A DNA stretch of 64,000 bases from Paenibacillus lycopersici (GCF_010119935.1 NZ_CP048209.1:4777001-4841000), one strand, 5' to 3'. Counted from the stretch's first letter, positions 26,367 through 35,048 are shown. Notes: generated by a model from the sequence alone, not told the origin. Numbers and translations are program-made.

Positions 26367-27680
26367 TCATTTTTTTACCTGCAGCGCGTCCCGGTATTCC
26401 TGCGGCGCCTGGCCCGTCAGCTTCTTGAAGGACCGGGCGAAGTTCGAGGCGGAGCCGTAACCGAGCGAGGCCGCGATGTCGTTGATGCGGATCTCCGGAT
26501 CGGCGAGCTGCAGCCTGGCCCGCTCCAGCCGGACGTTCTGGACGAATTCGGACAGGTTAAGCCCCGTCTGCTGCTTGAAGAACCGCGACAGGTACGTCGG
26601 GTTGAAATGAACGAGATCCGCGAGCCTGACGAGCGATATATCCTCGTGCAGATGCGCCTCGACGTAGGCTTTGACATTGGCGACGATCTCGTGCGACCGG
26701 TCCTCCTGCTTGTCGGTGCGAAGCATCTCCGCGCCCTCGCCCCAGCGGTGCTCCAGCAGCAGCGCAAGCGAGCGATTCGTTTCTCCGATCCGCTCCCAGA
26801 CTACGGCTTCCGTGCCGACTACGAAAGAAACCGTCCGCCCGAGCGTTTCCTTGGCCGCCCGCTGGATCGTTTCGAGCGTCTCGCGGATGAACAGCCCGGT
26901 CTGCGCCTCCCGCCGCTCGTCGGGCTCGGACTCGCCGTCCGCCGGATTCGCCTGCATCAGCCATGCCATCGGGCCGGCGCCGGAGGAGGCAACCATGACG
27001 CCGGTCACGAGCGGCGCGAAATAGCGTTCGGCGAGGAGGCGAAGCGTCTCGGCCGCCGCCTTCCCGGCCATGTAACCGGACGGAGACGGCGGAAAGGCCG
27101 CATCGAAGCGGCCGACGGCCAGCCAGAGCGGCTCCGCCGGCCGCAGCGGCATGCCGAGACCGAGCAATGACAGTTCTTCCGCGAGGGCGGCGCCGGCTTC
27201 CATCTCTCCGCGCAGGGCGGCCGCGAGCAGCTCCTGCAGCGTCGTCTCCTGCAATGCGCGCAGCCGCTCTTCCGCCTCGGCGACCAGCGCCTCGGCGCGC
27301 AGCGAGCGTTCGATCTCGGCGATCGTCTGCTCGACCGCCTCCCGTACCCTGCCGTATCCTTCCGTCTTGAGGATATACCGGACGGCGCCGTATTCCATTG
27401 CGCGGTGCGCGTAGTCGAATTCCTTGTACCCGGTCAGGAAGATGACGCGGCACGACGGCCAGCTGCGCGTCACGCGATGCAGCAGACCGATGCCGTCCAA
27501 GCCGGGCATGCGGATGTCGGAGATGAGGATATCCACCTTCATCCGGCCGAGCAGCTCGAGCGCTCCTTTCCCGGAATAGACGCGGTGCACATCCATCTCC
27601 CGCTCGCCGCCGTCCTTGAATTCTTCGTACAGCCCGTCGGCTATAATCGGCTCGTCATCGACGATCAACAGCGTATACAT
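26367..27680 (-). CDS. Response regulator with AraC-type output (YesN-like)
   Basis: A 437-residue regulator. The receiver domain occupies 1-120, with Asp55 in ILISDIRMP as phospho-acceptor. The C-terminus carries the AraC double helix-turn-helix (ISLVRLADLVHFNPTYLSRF, then INDIAASLGYGSASNFARSF). The second of two close ATG codons is preferred because GGGGG abuts the first. Its 5' end overlaps the kinase gene by 26 bases. It very likely activates the LplA-type operon that follows immediately. Confidence 0.93.
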   Translation of the reverse strand: MYTLLIVDDEPIIADGLYEEFKDGGEREMDVHRVYSGKGALELLGRMKVDILISDIRMPGLDGIGLLHRVTRSWPSCRVIFLTGYKEFDYAHRAMEYGAVRYILKTEGYGRVREAVEQTIAEIERSLRAEALVAEAEERLRALQETTLQELLAAALRGEMEAGAALAEELSLLGLGMPLRPAEPLWLAVGRFDAAFPPSPSGYMAGKAAAETLRLLAERYFAPLVTGVMVASSGAGPMAWLMQANPADGESEPDERREAQTGLFIRETLETIQRAAKETLGRTVSFVVGTEAVVWERIGETNRSLALLLEHRWGEGAEMLRTDKQEDRSHEIVANVKAYVEAHLHEDISLVRLADLVHFNPTYLSRFFKQQTGLNLSEFVQNVRLERARLQLADPEIRINDIAASLGYGSASNFARSFKKLTGQAPQEYRDALQVKK

Positions 27681-29445
27681 CGTCATCCCCCTTGCTTGAT
27701 TCGATGGTTTCGGCAGGCGTCTCCAGCCATATCGCGACCGTAACGCCGGACGACCCGCTTGCGATGCGGAGCCCGCTTCCGGTGCCGAGCAGCAGCCGGA
27801 TGCGCCGGTGGATGTTGATCAAGCCGGTCGCTTCCGCCTGCCCGTCCGCTTCGCTATCGGACGCCAGCCTGCAGAGCAGTTCCTCCGGCATCGGCGCGCC
27901 GTTGTTCGCAACCTCGATGCGCAGCCCGTCCGGCTCGGGAAGGAACCGGACGGACAGCAGGCCGTTCTCTTCGAGATGCTCCAAGCCGTGCTCGAATGCG
28001 TTCTCGATGATCGGCTGAAGAATCAGCCGCGGCACGATCACGCCCTCATAATCCGGCGGCAGCTCGTCGAATTCGACGCGGATGCGATTGAAGAAGCGCC
28101 GGGACTGAATGTCGCAGTACGTCCGCGCGTGACCGACCTCCTGCTCCAGCGTCACCTCGTCCGACGCGTTCCGGGTGACGAATTGGAAGTATTCGCCAAG
28201 CTGAAGCTGGAACTTCATCAGCTGCTCGTATTCGCCCCGTTTGGTCATCGTGTACAGAATGAAGAAGCTGTTATACAGAAAATGCGGGTTGATCTGAGCC
28301 TGCAGCTGCTTCAGCTCCGCGCGCTGCACCATGATCGTCTGCTTGTAATTCTGGTCGATTAGCGACCGCAGCCGCCCGACCATCGAGTTGAACCGGTCGT
28401 AGAGGAAGCCGAACTCGTCCTGCATCCGATGCCCGATCGCGAAGTCCATGTCTCCGTTCTCCAGCCGTTTGAACCCTCGAATCAGCGTATAGAGCGGCAT
28501 TCGAATGAAGCGGAGAATCGTCAGCGAGAACAGGATGATGATCAGGAACACGGCGATGGACAGCAGCCAGAACAGCAATTTGTATTTTCCCAAGCCGGCG
28601 AACAGCGAGCTCTCCGGCACGTAGTTGACCAGGGTCAAGCCCAGATAGGGCGACGTATCGTAAATGTAGAGGAATCGTTCTCCGTTGATCCGGAGCGAGC
28701 CGCTGCCTTTGCCGCCGCTGACCGGCCCGGCCAGCGAACGGATCCGCTCCTGCGTGGCAGACGCCGGTATGCCCGAGATCAGCAGCTGCTTGCGCGCGTC
28801 GAGCAGGAACGAGCCGCTGTTCTCGTTCGCGTTGAACTGTTCCAGCGACGCCTTGAGCCGCGGGAGCGAAAGCTTGATCATCACGGCATAGAGCGGCTGC
28901 GGGCTCTGCTTGCTCGAATTCGGCGGAAAATACGCGTTCAGCAGCAGCTGCTCATGGGTGTAAATCAGCTGCGCGGGCGTTGTGCCGTCGAAGTAGGCCA
29001 TCCGCTGCAGGTCGCCGGCCTGCAATTCCTCGATGCTGCCCTCCGCGGGAATCGTCCGTCCGATCGACGGAATGATAGCGATTACATTTTCGATGTAGTT
29101 GCTGCCGTTCTTGATCGCGCTCAGCCGCTGCTGCAGCTTGTTGAGATAATAGCCGCGCTCGTAATTGTCCATGAACGGCACGTTGTTGGCCAGCATATTG
29201 ATGTCGTCGTTGTACAGCGTATCGGACTGCACCAGCTTGAGGCCTTGAATCTCCTTCTCGAGCTTGTCCAGGTAATAGGACATCTGGGAGGCCTTCGTGT
29301 TCAGCATCTCCCGCTTGATGGCGGTCACGCCCCAGTTGTACATGCTGATGCCGATGCCGAACAGCGGCACCATGATGATCAGGAAGGTCAGAACCAACCG
29401 GATAAAAATCGATCTTCGCCAGAAGCCGAATACGTTCAAGGGCAT
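27655..29445 (-). CDS. Sensor histidine kinase (YesM-like)
   Basis: A 596-residue membrane kinase. Helices at about 13-35 and 288-312 bracket an extracellular sensor domain. HAMP follows, then the kinase region with His388 in QINPHFLYNSFF and the N-box LQPIIENAFEHGLEH. The ATG at 29445 begins MPLNVFGFWRRS and follows GAGGAGG closely; a TTG six bases downstream is an alternative. The open frame continues some 175 codons upstream, but that part is encoded by 51-bp repeats and lacks homology, so it is excluded. Partner of the YesN-type regulator. Confidence 0.93.
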   Translation of the reverse strand: MPLNVFGFWRRSIFIRLVLTFLIIMVPLFGIGISMYNWGVTAIKREMLNTKASQMSYYLDKLEKEIQGLKLVQSDTLYNDDINMLANNVPFMDNYERGYYLNKLQQRLSAIKNGSNYIENVIAIIPSIGRTIPAEGSIEELQAGDLQRMAYFDGTTPAQLIYTHEQLLLNAYFPPNSSKQSPQPLYAVMIKLSLPRLKASLEQFNANENSGSFLLDARKQLLISGIPASATQERIRSLAGPVSGGKGSGSLRINGERFLYIYDTSPYLGLTLVNYVPESSLFAGLGKYKLLFWLLSIAVFLIIILFSLTILRFIRMPLYTLIRGFKRLENGDMDFAIGHRMQDEFGFLYDRFNSMVGRLRSLIDQNYKQTIMVQRAELKQLQAQINPHFLYNSFFILYTMTKRGEYEQLMKFQLQLGEYFQFVTRNASDEVTLEQEVGHARTYCDIQSRRFFNRIRVEFDELPPDYEGVIVPRLILQPIIENAFEHGLEHLEENGLLSVRFLPEPDGLRIEVANNGAPMPEELLCRLASDSEADGQAEATGLINIHRRIRLLLGTGSGLRIASGSSGVTVAIWLETPAETIESSKGDDDVYAVDRR

Positions 29446-29650
29446 CTTCCTCCTCGGATGTTCTCTCCCTATTAAGCCATAAGTCGGGGAGAAACACATC
29501 CTGCAGTTTCCGAACATGCCAATAAGAGGAGCCGCGTCCCGCGCGCTCCTCTTATTCTCTTCCGCATTCGCCTGCTTGCGTAATCTGTCTCGGCGATCGC
29601 CTTGTCCGTGCGCTCCCTTTGCGCGATGCCCATGGTGGGTGGGGCGTGGG
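29446..29650. other. Leader region of the kinase gene
   Basis: Between the kinase start and the 51-bp array there is about 200 bases with no gene. An inverted motif around 29524-29555 (AAGAGGAGC...GCTCCTCTT) can form a nine-base stem and could be a terminator or leader structure. Confidence 0.4.
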
Positions 29651-29654
29651 GCGG

Positions 29655-29985
29655 CAGCGGCCTTTCGGGCGCTGCGGCTCGGAATTCCTTCCCGTGGGCA
29701 GCTTTTCTCGGCCATTCGGGCGCTGCGGCTCGGAATTCCTTCCCATGGGCAGCTTTTCTCGGCCATTCGGGCGCTGCGGCTCGGAATTCCTTCCCGTGGG
29801 CAGCTTTTCTCGGCCTTTCGGGCGCTGCGGCTCGGAATTCCTTCCAGTGGGCAGCTTTTCTCGGCCTTTCGGGCGCTGCGGCTCGGAATTCCTTCCCGTG
29901 GGCAGCTTTTCTCGGCCTTTCGGGCGCTGCGGCTCGGAATTCCTTCCCGTGGGCAGCTTTTCTCGGCCATTCGGACGCTCCCAAT
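29655..29985. repeat. 51-bp tandem repeat array, six units
   Basis: GGAATTCCTT starts at 29681, 29732, 29783, 29834, 29885 and 29936, exactly 51 bases apart. Units are nearly identical (GCTCGGAATTCCTTCCCG, then TGGGCAGCTTTTCTCGGCC). Each unit contains GCTGC and, about 22 bases later, GCAGCTTTTC, so a weak stem followed by a T-run forms on the plus strand. Because 51 is divisible by three, all frames read through, which creates artefactual repeat proteins on both strands. Confidence 0.95.
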
Positions 29986-30044
29986 TTAGCCCCAACTTTC
30001 CCAGTAGACACAAATAACCTTACGCACCTGCCGCAGAATGGCGA

Positions 30045-30295
30045 AAAAGTGAAAAGTTGCTATACGAGCATCTTTATTCGCCTCAGATCGGCAAAAATGC
30101 CGGTAAAGCTGCTGTTCAAGCAACTTTTCCAGCCACGGACCGGCAAAAATGCTGGTAAAGCTGCTATACGAGCAACTTTTCCCGCCACGGACCGGTAAAT
30201 ATGCCGGTAAAGTTGCTATTCGAGCAACTTTTCCCGCCTCAGACCGGCAAAAATGCAGATAAAGTTGCTGTTCGGGCAACTTTCCCCAAACTTTC
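30045..30295. repeat. 52-bp tandem array of hairpin units (four to five copies)
   Basis: A third array has period 52. Each unit contains CGGCAAAAATGCCGGTAAAG followed by GTTGCT, a five-base loop and AGCAACTTTT. Two stems result: GGCA...TGCC and AAAGTTGCT...AGCAACTTT, the second followed by T and C. The units look like small intrinsic terminators in series. It sits between the 51-bp array and the 3' end of the enolase-superfamily gene. Confidence 0.85.
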
Positions 30296-30360
30296 CTTGC
30301 GCCGCTGCAGCCTATTCCTCGCACCTAGGTGAGGTGCACTTACCCTGCCCTGGCATCCCG

Positions 30361-31584
30361 TCAAGGACGGACGATCGTGCCGTCCGCCTTCCGGTCGATC
30401 GGGTACGGCCGGTGGTAGACGCTCGCCGTATCCGAAGCGCGCAGCAGCTTCGCCGCCTTCTCCTCGTCGATGTCGATGCCGAGTCCCGGCCGTTCGTTCG
30501 CGTACAAGTGCCCGTCCCGCAGCAGCGCATGCCCCGGGAACGCCTCCAGCTCCTCTTCCCGGAACGAATTCTCTTCCTGGATGCCGAAGTTCCAAATCGC
30601 CATGTCGAGATGCATGGCCGCCGCCTGGTTGACCGGGTCGTTGTCTCCGCCTTCCTGCCAGGCCGTCCGGACGCCGTAAACTTCCGCGAGCGCCGCGATT
30701 TTGCGGCAGGCGGAGATGCCGCCTCCCTTGGACACGCGGACGCGGATATAATCGATCAGCCGCTCTTGAATAAGCGGCAGCCATTCATGCGGGCTCGTGA
30801 ACAGCTCGCCCATTGCCTGCGGCGTCGTGCTCTGCTGCCGGATCGAGCGGAACCAGGCGATCTGTTCGGGCGGAAGCACGTCCTCCAGGAAGAACAGGCG
30901 GTACGGCTCCAACCGCTTCGACAGGATGACGGCCCCCTGCGGGCTCAGATGCTCGTGCACGTCGTGCGTGAATTTGGCCTCCGCGCCGAACCGCATGCGG
31001 AGCTGCTCGAACATGCCCGGTATCGCTTCCAGGTAGGTTTCCTCGTCGAAGACTGCTTTGGCCGGCCATGCGTTCGTCGGCCGCTTCGCCCTGGCTGCGG
31101 GAATGAAGCCTCCCCCGCCGTAATCGCCCAGCTGGCAGCGGACGACAGTATAGCCTTCTTCCATGTAGCGGGCGACATCCTCGGACAGCTCCTCGATATC
31201 CTTCCCGCTCGCGTGCGCGTAACAAGGCACCGCGGATCGGCACGGTCCGCCGAGCAGCCGGTGCACCGGCATGCCGGCTTCCTTCCCCTTGATGTCCCAC
31301 AGCGCCATGTCGATCGCGCCGATGGCGGTCATGAGCGCGGATCCGTTGCGCCAGTAGCCGCTCTGGTACATCGACTGCCAGATGTCTTCGATCGCTCCGG
31401 CATCGCGTCCGATCAGCGTCGGCGCGAGCAGCTCCTCGATGACGGCGGCGACCGCGCCCGGATTGAAATGGTCGTTCGCCGACCCGATCCCGTGCAGCCC
31501 GTCCTGATCCGTCTCCACCTTCACGATCGTCCAGCTCGCGTCATGCCGCGTGCGGATCAATCGGATTCGTTTGATTTTGGCCAT
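30361..31584 (-). CDS. Enolase-superfamily dehydratase-like protein (ManD/RspA type)
   Basis: A 407-residue protein of the mannonate dehydratase/RspA branch. The N-terminal capping domain covers about 1-120, then a TIM barrel. The metal and catalytic positions D208 and H210 (THDVHEHLSP), E234 (LEDVLPPE) and E260 (MGELFTSP) are present. Where family members usually read TAWHGP, this one reads TAWQEG (Q310-E311), so the second catalytic His is missing. It keeps AAAMHLDMAIWNFGIQE. The start ATG has six G eight bases upstream. It may not be a standard sugar-acid dehydratase. Confidence 0.88.
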   Translation of the reverse strand: MAKIKRIRLIRTRHDASWTIVKVETDQDGLHGIGSANDHFNPGAVAAVIEELLAPTLIGRDAGAIEDIWQSMYQSGYWRNGSALMTAIGAIDMALWDIKGKEAGMPVHRLLGGPCRSAVPCYAHASGKDIEELSEDVARYMEEGYTVVRCQLGDYGGGGFIPAARAKRPTNAWPAKAVFDEETYLEAIPGMFEQLRMRFGAEAKFTHDVHEHLSPQGAVILSKRLEPYRLFFLEDVLPPEQIAWFRSIRQQSTTPQAMGELFTSPHEWLPLIQERLIDYIRVRVSKGGGISACRKIAALAEVYGVRTAWQEGGDNDPVNQAAAMHLDMAIWNFGIQEENSFREEELEAFPGHALLRDGHLYANERPGLGIDIDEEKAAKLLRASDTASVYHRPYPIDRKADGTIVRP

Positions 31585-31845
31585 GGCTAGAACCCCCCGG
31601 TTTGTTTTCCTGCAATAACGGACTTGCTCGGCCCGAACGGGCAAATAGGCCGCTCTCCAGGCGGCCTCTTCCGCGATGATTCGCGGTTACTCTTCTTATG
31701 CTTACGAGTGTTCAGCAATTACATCGCGATACTCGCGTCCGGCCTCTCGATCGTCGCGAACACGCTTCCTATGCTTGCGAGTGCGCGGCAACTGCGCCGC
31801 GCTGCCCGCGCCCGAGCGCGAACATTCGCGTTCGCTTCCCGGCTG
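31585..31845. other. Intergenic spacer with degenerate repeats
   Basis: No gene is visible. A 7-bp stem (AGGCCGC...GCGGCCT, 31647-31667) lies upstream of the enolase-superfamily gene. Beyond it, two degenerate copies of CTTATGCTTRCGAGTG (near 31697 and 31769) merge into the array that follows. Confidence 0.45.
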
Positions 31846-32205
31846 CTTCTCCACTAGTTCGCGGCCGCTCCTGAGTTACTTCGCGGTTACGCCGTAAAAG
31901 CCTGCTCCCCAACCCGCGAACATTCACGGCGGTTTCCCGGCTGCTTCTCCACTAGTTCGCGGCCGCTCCTGAGTTACTTCGCGGTTACGCCGCAAAAGCC
32001 TGCTCCCCAACCCGCGAACGTTCACAGCCGTTTTCCGGCTGCTTCCCGCGCTTCTCCACTAATTCGCAGCTGCTCCTGAGTCACTTCGCGTTTACGCCGG
32101 CAAAAGCCTGCGCCCAAACCCGCGAACGTTCACGGCTGCTTCCCGCGCTTCTCCACTAGTTCGCGGCCGCTCCTGAGTTACTTCGCGGTTACGCCGTAAA
32201 AGCCT
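31846..32205. repeat. About 100-bp tandem repeat, four units
   Basis: The segment CTCCACTARTTCGCRGC recurs with CTAGTTC or CTAATTC near 31854, 31952, 32059 and 32156, a spacing of 97-107 bases. Each unit carries CTCCTGAGTTACTTCGCGGTTACGCC, AAAAGCCTGC and CCCGCGAACGTTCACGG. Units are 80-95 percent alike by eye. No coding signal was found. Confidence 0.88.
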
Positions 32206-32237
32206 GCGGCGGGCCCGCGAACGTTCGCGGGCCCGCC
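32200..32237 (-). terminator. Terminator with a perfect 30-bp palindrome
   Basis: The bases 32208-32237 are completely self-complementary, with GGCGGGCCCGCGAA as the left arm around CG. On the minus strand it is followed by GCAGGCTTTTACG. It lies 15 bases past the stop of the PhyH gene at 32252 and closes the fourth importer operon. Confidence 0.8.
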
Positions 32238-32251
32238 ACCGCCTTCCGTCC

Positions 32252-33097
32252 CTACTTCACCATGTTCACCGGGTAATACGGCGGGATCGGCTTCGTGTAA
32301 TGTTCCCGAGCGAATTTGATCTGGTTCGGCGTCCATTGCGAGTAGAACAGCCGCGTGTCATGGTCGTCGCTCAGCGCGAGCACTTCCGGCACCGTCGCCC
32401 AGTTCGTCAGCGGATAGCTCGTCGCGCGGGAGTGGTAGTTGTGCATCGTCCGGCGGCCGTGCGTGCAATCCTCCCTCCCGCCCTTGCGCGTGTGGTACGT
32501 CGTGATGTTATACAGCACCGCCGTGCCGGCCTGGCCGCGGATCGGAATTTCCTCGTACGCGTCGCCCAGTCCTTCCTTCGCTTCGTCCAGCGAACCGTAC
32601 GTATGGCTGTTCGGCACCAGGCAGAAGGCCGGGCAGCATTCGTGAACGTCCGACAAGTAGTAGATGACGCACGCGTACGTGCTGATGTAGGGATTCTCGG
32701 GATCGAAGATCTTCCCGCCGATCGTGCCGTAATAGCTGATGTCGCGATGGAAATGCATCTCGCTGCTGCTCGCCCGTTCCGGCGCCACGTCGCGGAAATC
32801 GAACTGGGCGAAGCGCGCTTCCCCGAGCAGCACCTCCTGAATGAGCGGGAAGATGCGCGGGTGGCGGATGAACGTATCCATCTCCAGCGGATATTTCTCG
32901 AGCATGACGCCGGTGCCGACCGCGCCTTCGATCGGCTTATGCCACTTCTCCGGCGATTCCTTCAGGGACGTCTCGACAAGGCCGTTCAAATAATCGAGCT
33001 CCTCCCGGGTCAGCGCGTTCGGAATGACGGCGAAACCGTTCGCCTTGTAATGCGCCAGAATATCCTCTTTGGTCGTTTGAAACGCATGTGTCGTCAT
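32252..33097 (-). CDS. Phytanoyl-CoA dioxygenase (PhyH) family protein
   Basis: A 281-residue cytoplasmic Fe(II)/2-oxoglutarate-dependent oxygenase. Metal ligands are H117-x-D119 (HFHRDISYYG) and H202 (TTYHTRKGG); a conserved Arg occurs in the downstream RRTMHNYHSRAT. It begins with the family pattern DILAHYKANGFAVIPNALTREELDYL. I chose ATG 33097, with GAGAGG nine bases before it; an ATG at 33118 is possible. It is the last gene of the fourth importer operon, 32 bases after the LplC-type permease, so it may hydroxylate or demethylate the imported compound. This role is inferred from context only. Confidence 0.9.
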   Translation of the reverse strand: MTTHAFQTTKEDILAHYKANGFAVIPNALTREELDYLNGLVETSLKESPEKWHKPIEGAVGTGVMLEKYPLEMDTFIRHPRIFPLIQEVLLGEARFAQFDFRDVAPERASSSEMHFHRDISYYGTIGGKIFDPENPYISTYACVIYYLSDVHECCPAFCLVPNSHTYGSLDEAKEGLGDAYEEIPIRGQAGTAVLYNITTYHTRKGGREDCTHGRRTMHNYHSRATSYPLTNWATVPEVLALSDDHDTRLFYSQWTPNQIKFAREHYTKPIPPYYPVNMVK

Positions 33098-33129
33098 CGC
33101 GGCAAGCCTCTCTTTCATCAGGGAGATAA

Positions 33130-34080
33130 TTAACCTTTGACGGAACCGAGCATAATGCCTTTGACGAAATATTTCTGCAGGAAGGGGTACACGACGAGAA
33201 TCGGCACGATCGCGAAAATGATCGTCGCCGCCTTGATATTTTCCGGCTGGACGACCAGATGGCTGGCGTCGTTCAGCGTGTTCGTGTTCTGCGTCCCCAT
33301 GTTCAGCATGTTGAAGTCGATGATGATCGAACGCAGCACCATCTGCAGCGGCCACTTGCTGTTGTCGCTGATGAAGAACAGCCCGGAGAAGAAATCGTTC
33401 CAATGCCCGACCGCATAGAACAGCCCGACCGTCGCGATGACCGGCTTGGAGAGCGGCAAGATGACGCTCCACAGCACGCGCAGCTCGGACGCGCCGTCGA
33501 TACGGGCCGACTCCTCCAGGCTCTCCGGGATGCTCCAGAAGAAGTTGCGCATCAGGATCAAGTTGAACGGCGCGACCAGCTGCGGGATGATCAGCACCCA
33601 AATGCTGTTCAGCAGCCCGATGTTCTTGAGCAGGATGTACATCGGAATCAGGCCCGCGCCGAAGAGCATCGGAATGATGACGAGCCAGAGCAGGAACCGG
33701 TGGCCCGGAATATGCGTCTTCGACAAGCCGTACGCCCCCGTTGCCGTGAACGCCAGATTGAGCAGCGTGCCGACGACGGTGACGAACACCGTGATCTCGA
33801 ATGCTTTCAGCAGCACTTTCGTATGGAAAATGTACTTGTACGGCTCGATCGTGAACGACTGCGGCCAGAGCATCATCGGGTTCTTGTAGATCTCGTGCGC
33901 CTCGCTGAAGGAGATGGCCCATACGTTCACCATCGGAATCAACGTCAACAGGCCCGCGCCGATCAGGACCAGGAAGATCAAAGCCTGCGCCCACCACGGA
34001 TTCGCGTCCAGACTCTTGCGCTTGAGGAAGGATCCCTGCTCCTCCAGATGCCGAGACGGATCGACGGTTTGTTCTACCAC
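33130..34080 (-). CDS. Carbohydrate ABC transporter permease (LplC type)
   Basis: A 316-residue permease with a 35-residue cytoplasmic N-terminus, six helices, the EAA loop ESARIDGASELRVLWSVILPLS and the tail KGIMLGSVKG. The start is GTG and overlaps the LplB-type stop by seven bases; GGGGGAG is about ten bases upstream. Part of the fourth importer, again without its own ATPase. Confidence 0.93.
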   Translation of the reverse strand: MVEQTVDPSRHLEEQGSFLKRKSLDANPWWAQALIFLVLIGAGLLTLIPMVNVWAISFSEAHEIYKNPMMLWPQSFTIEPYKYIFHTKVLLKAFEITVFVTVVGTLLNLAFTATGAYGLSKTHIPGHRFLLWLVIIPMLFGAGLIPMYILLKNIGLLNSIWVLIIPQLVAPFNLILMRNFFWSIPESLEESARIDGASELRVLWSVILPLSKPVIATVGLFYAVGHWNDFFSGLFFISDNSKWPLQMVLRSIIIDFNMLNMGTQNTNTLNDASHLVVQPENIKAATIIFAIVPILVVYPFLQKYFVKGIMLGSVKG

Positions 34081-35048
34081 AGCGATTTCTCCCCCATCCG
34101 GCGTATGATCGTATTGGCGGTAATGATGAGGATCATGCCGATAACGCCTTTGAACAGGCCGACGGCCGTTGCCAGCTCGAACTGGGATTGCAGAATGCCG
34201 AGCCGGTACACGTACGTATCGATGATGTCTCCTACATCATATACGGCGGGATTCAGGAACATGAAGATCTGATCGAAGCCGGCATCCAGAATGCCCGCCA
34301 GCTGCAAGCAGAACAACAGCGCGATGATCGGCCGGATGCCGGGCAGCGTCACATGCCAGATCTGCCTGAGCTTCCCGGCCCCGTCGATTTTGGCCGCCTC
34401 GTACAGCTGCGAATCGATACCGGCCAAGGCCGCCAAATAGATGATCGCGCCCCAGCCGAATTCCTTCAGAATCGCCGTAATGACGATCAGCGTCCGGAAC
34501 ACGTCGGGATTCGTGGTGAAATTGAATTTCTCCAGCCCCATGTTCGTCAGCACCAGGTTGATGATGCCGCTCGGGCCGATGAAGTTGTAGATGATGCCCG
34601 CGAACACGACCCAGGACAGGAAGTGGGGGAAGTACGTCACCGTCTGAATGAACCGCTTGAACCACACCTGCCGCACTTCGTTCAGCAGCAGCGCGAACAG
34701 GATCGGCACCGGAAAGCCGAACGCCAGACGGTACAGGCTGATGATGACCGTGTTCTTCAGCAGCGCCGGAAATTTCTCCGACGTAAACATCGATCTGAAA
34801 TGCTCGAATCCGACCCATGGGCTGTGCATGATGCCGGTGAAGACTTTGAAATCCTTGAATGCGATCGTGATCCCGTAGAAGGGCGCGTACGTAAATACGG
34901 CAAAATAGAGTATGGTCGGCAGAATCAGCAGGTAGATGAACCGGTGCTTCCAAATCCGCGTTCCCAGCCTGCGGCTCTTATTCTTCGGCTCTTGGACCGC
35001 AGGCGCCCCCGAATAGCCGACCGGAGCGTGGCTGGATTTCGCATTCAT
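34074..35048 (-). CDS. Carbohydrate ABC transporter permease (LplB type)
   Basis: A 324-residue permease with the LplB pattern GITIAFKDFKVFTGIMHSPWVGFEHF and the EAA loop EAAKIDGAGKLRQIWHVTLPGI. A GGAGGAAAGGAATGAGG stretch precedes the ATG. It overlaps the LplC gene and lies 106 bases after the binding-protein gene. Confidence 0.93.
   Translation of the reverse strand: MNAKSSHAPVGYSGAPAVQEPKNKSRRLGTRIWKHRFIYLLILPTILYFAVFTYAPFYGITIAFKDFKVFTGIMHSPWVGFEHFRSMFTSEKFPALLKNTVIISLYRLAFGFPVPILFALLLNEVRQVWFKRFIQTVTYFPHFLSWVVFAGIIYNFIGPSGIINLVLTNMGLEKFNFTTNPDVFRTLIVITAILKEFGWGAIIYLAALAGIDSQLYEAAKIDGAGKLRQIWHVTLPGIRPIIALLFCLQLAGILDAGFDQIFMFLNPAVYDVGDIIDTYVYRLGILQSQFELATAVGLFKGVIGMILIITANTIIRRMGEKSLW

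Noticed and set aside
29446..29970. N-terminal extension of about 175 residues on the second YesM-type kinase
   Set aside because: It is encoded by the 51-bp array, has no family similarity, and a good ribosome binding site with ATG exists at 29445 where homology starts.
33098..33997. Long upstream extension of the second PhyH frame
   Set aside because: It is the shadow of the LplC-type permease gene in another frame; the dioxygenase homology begins at 33097.
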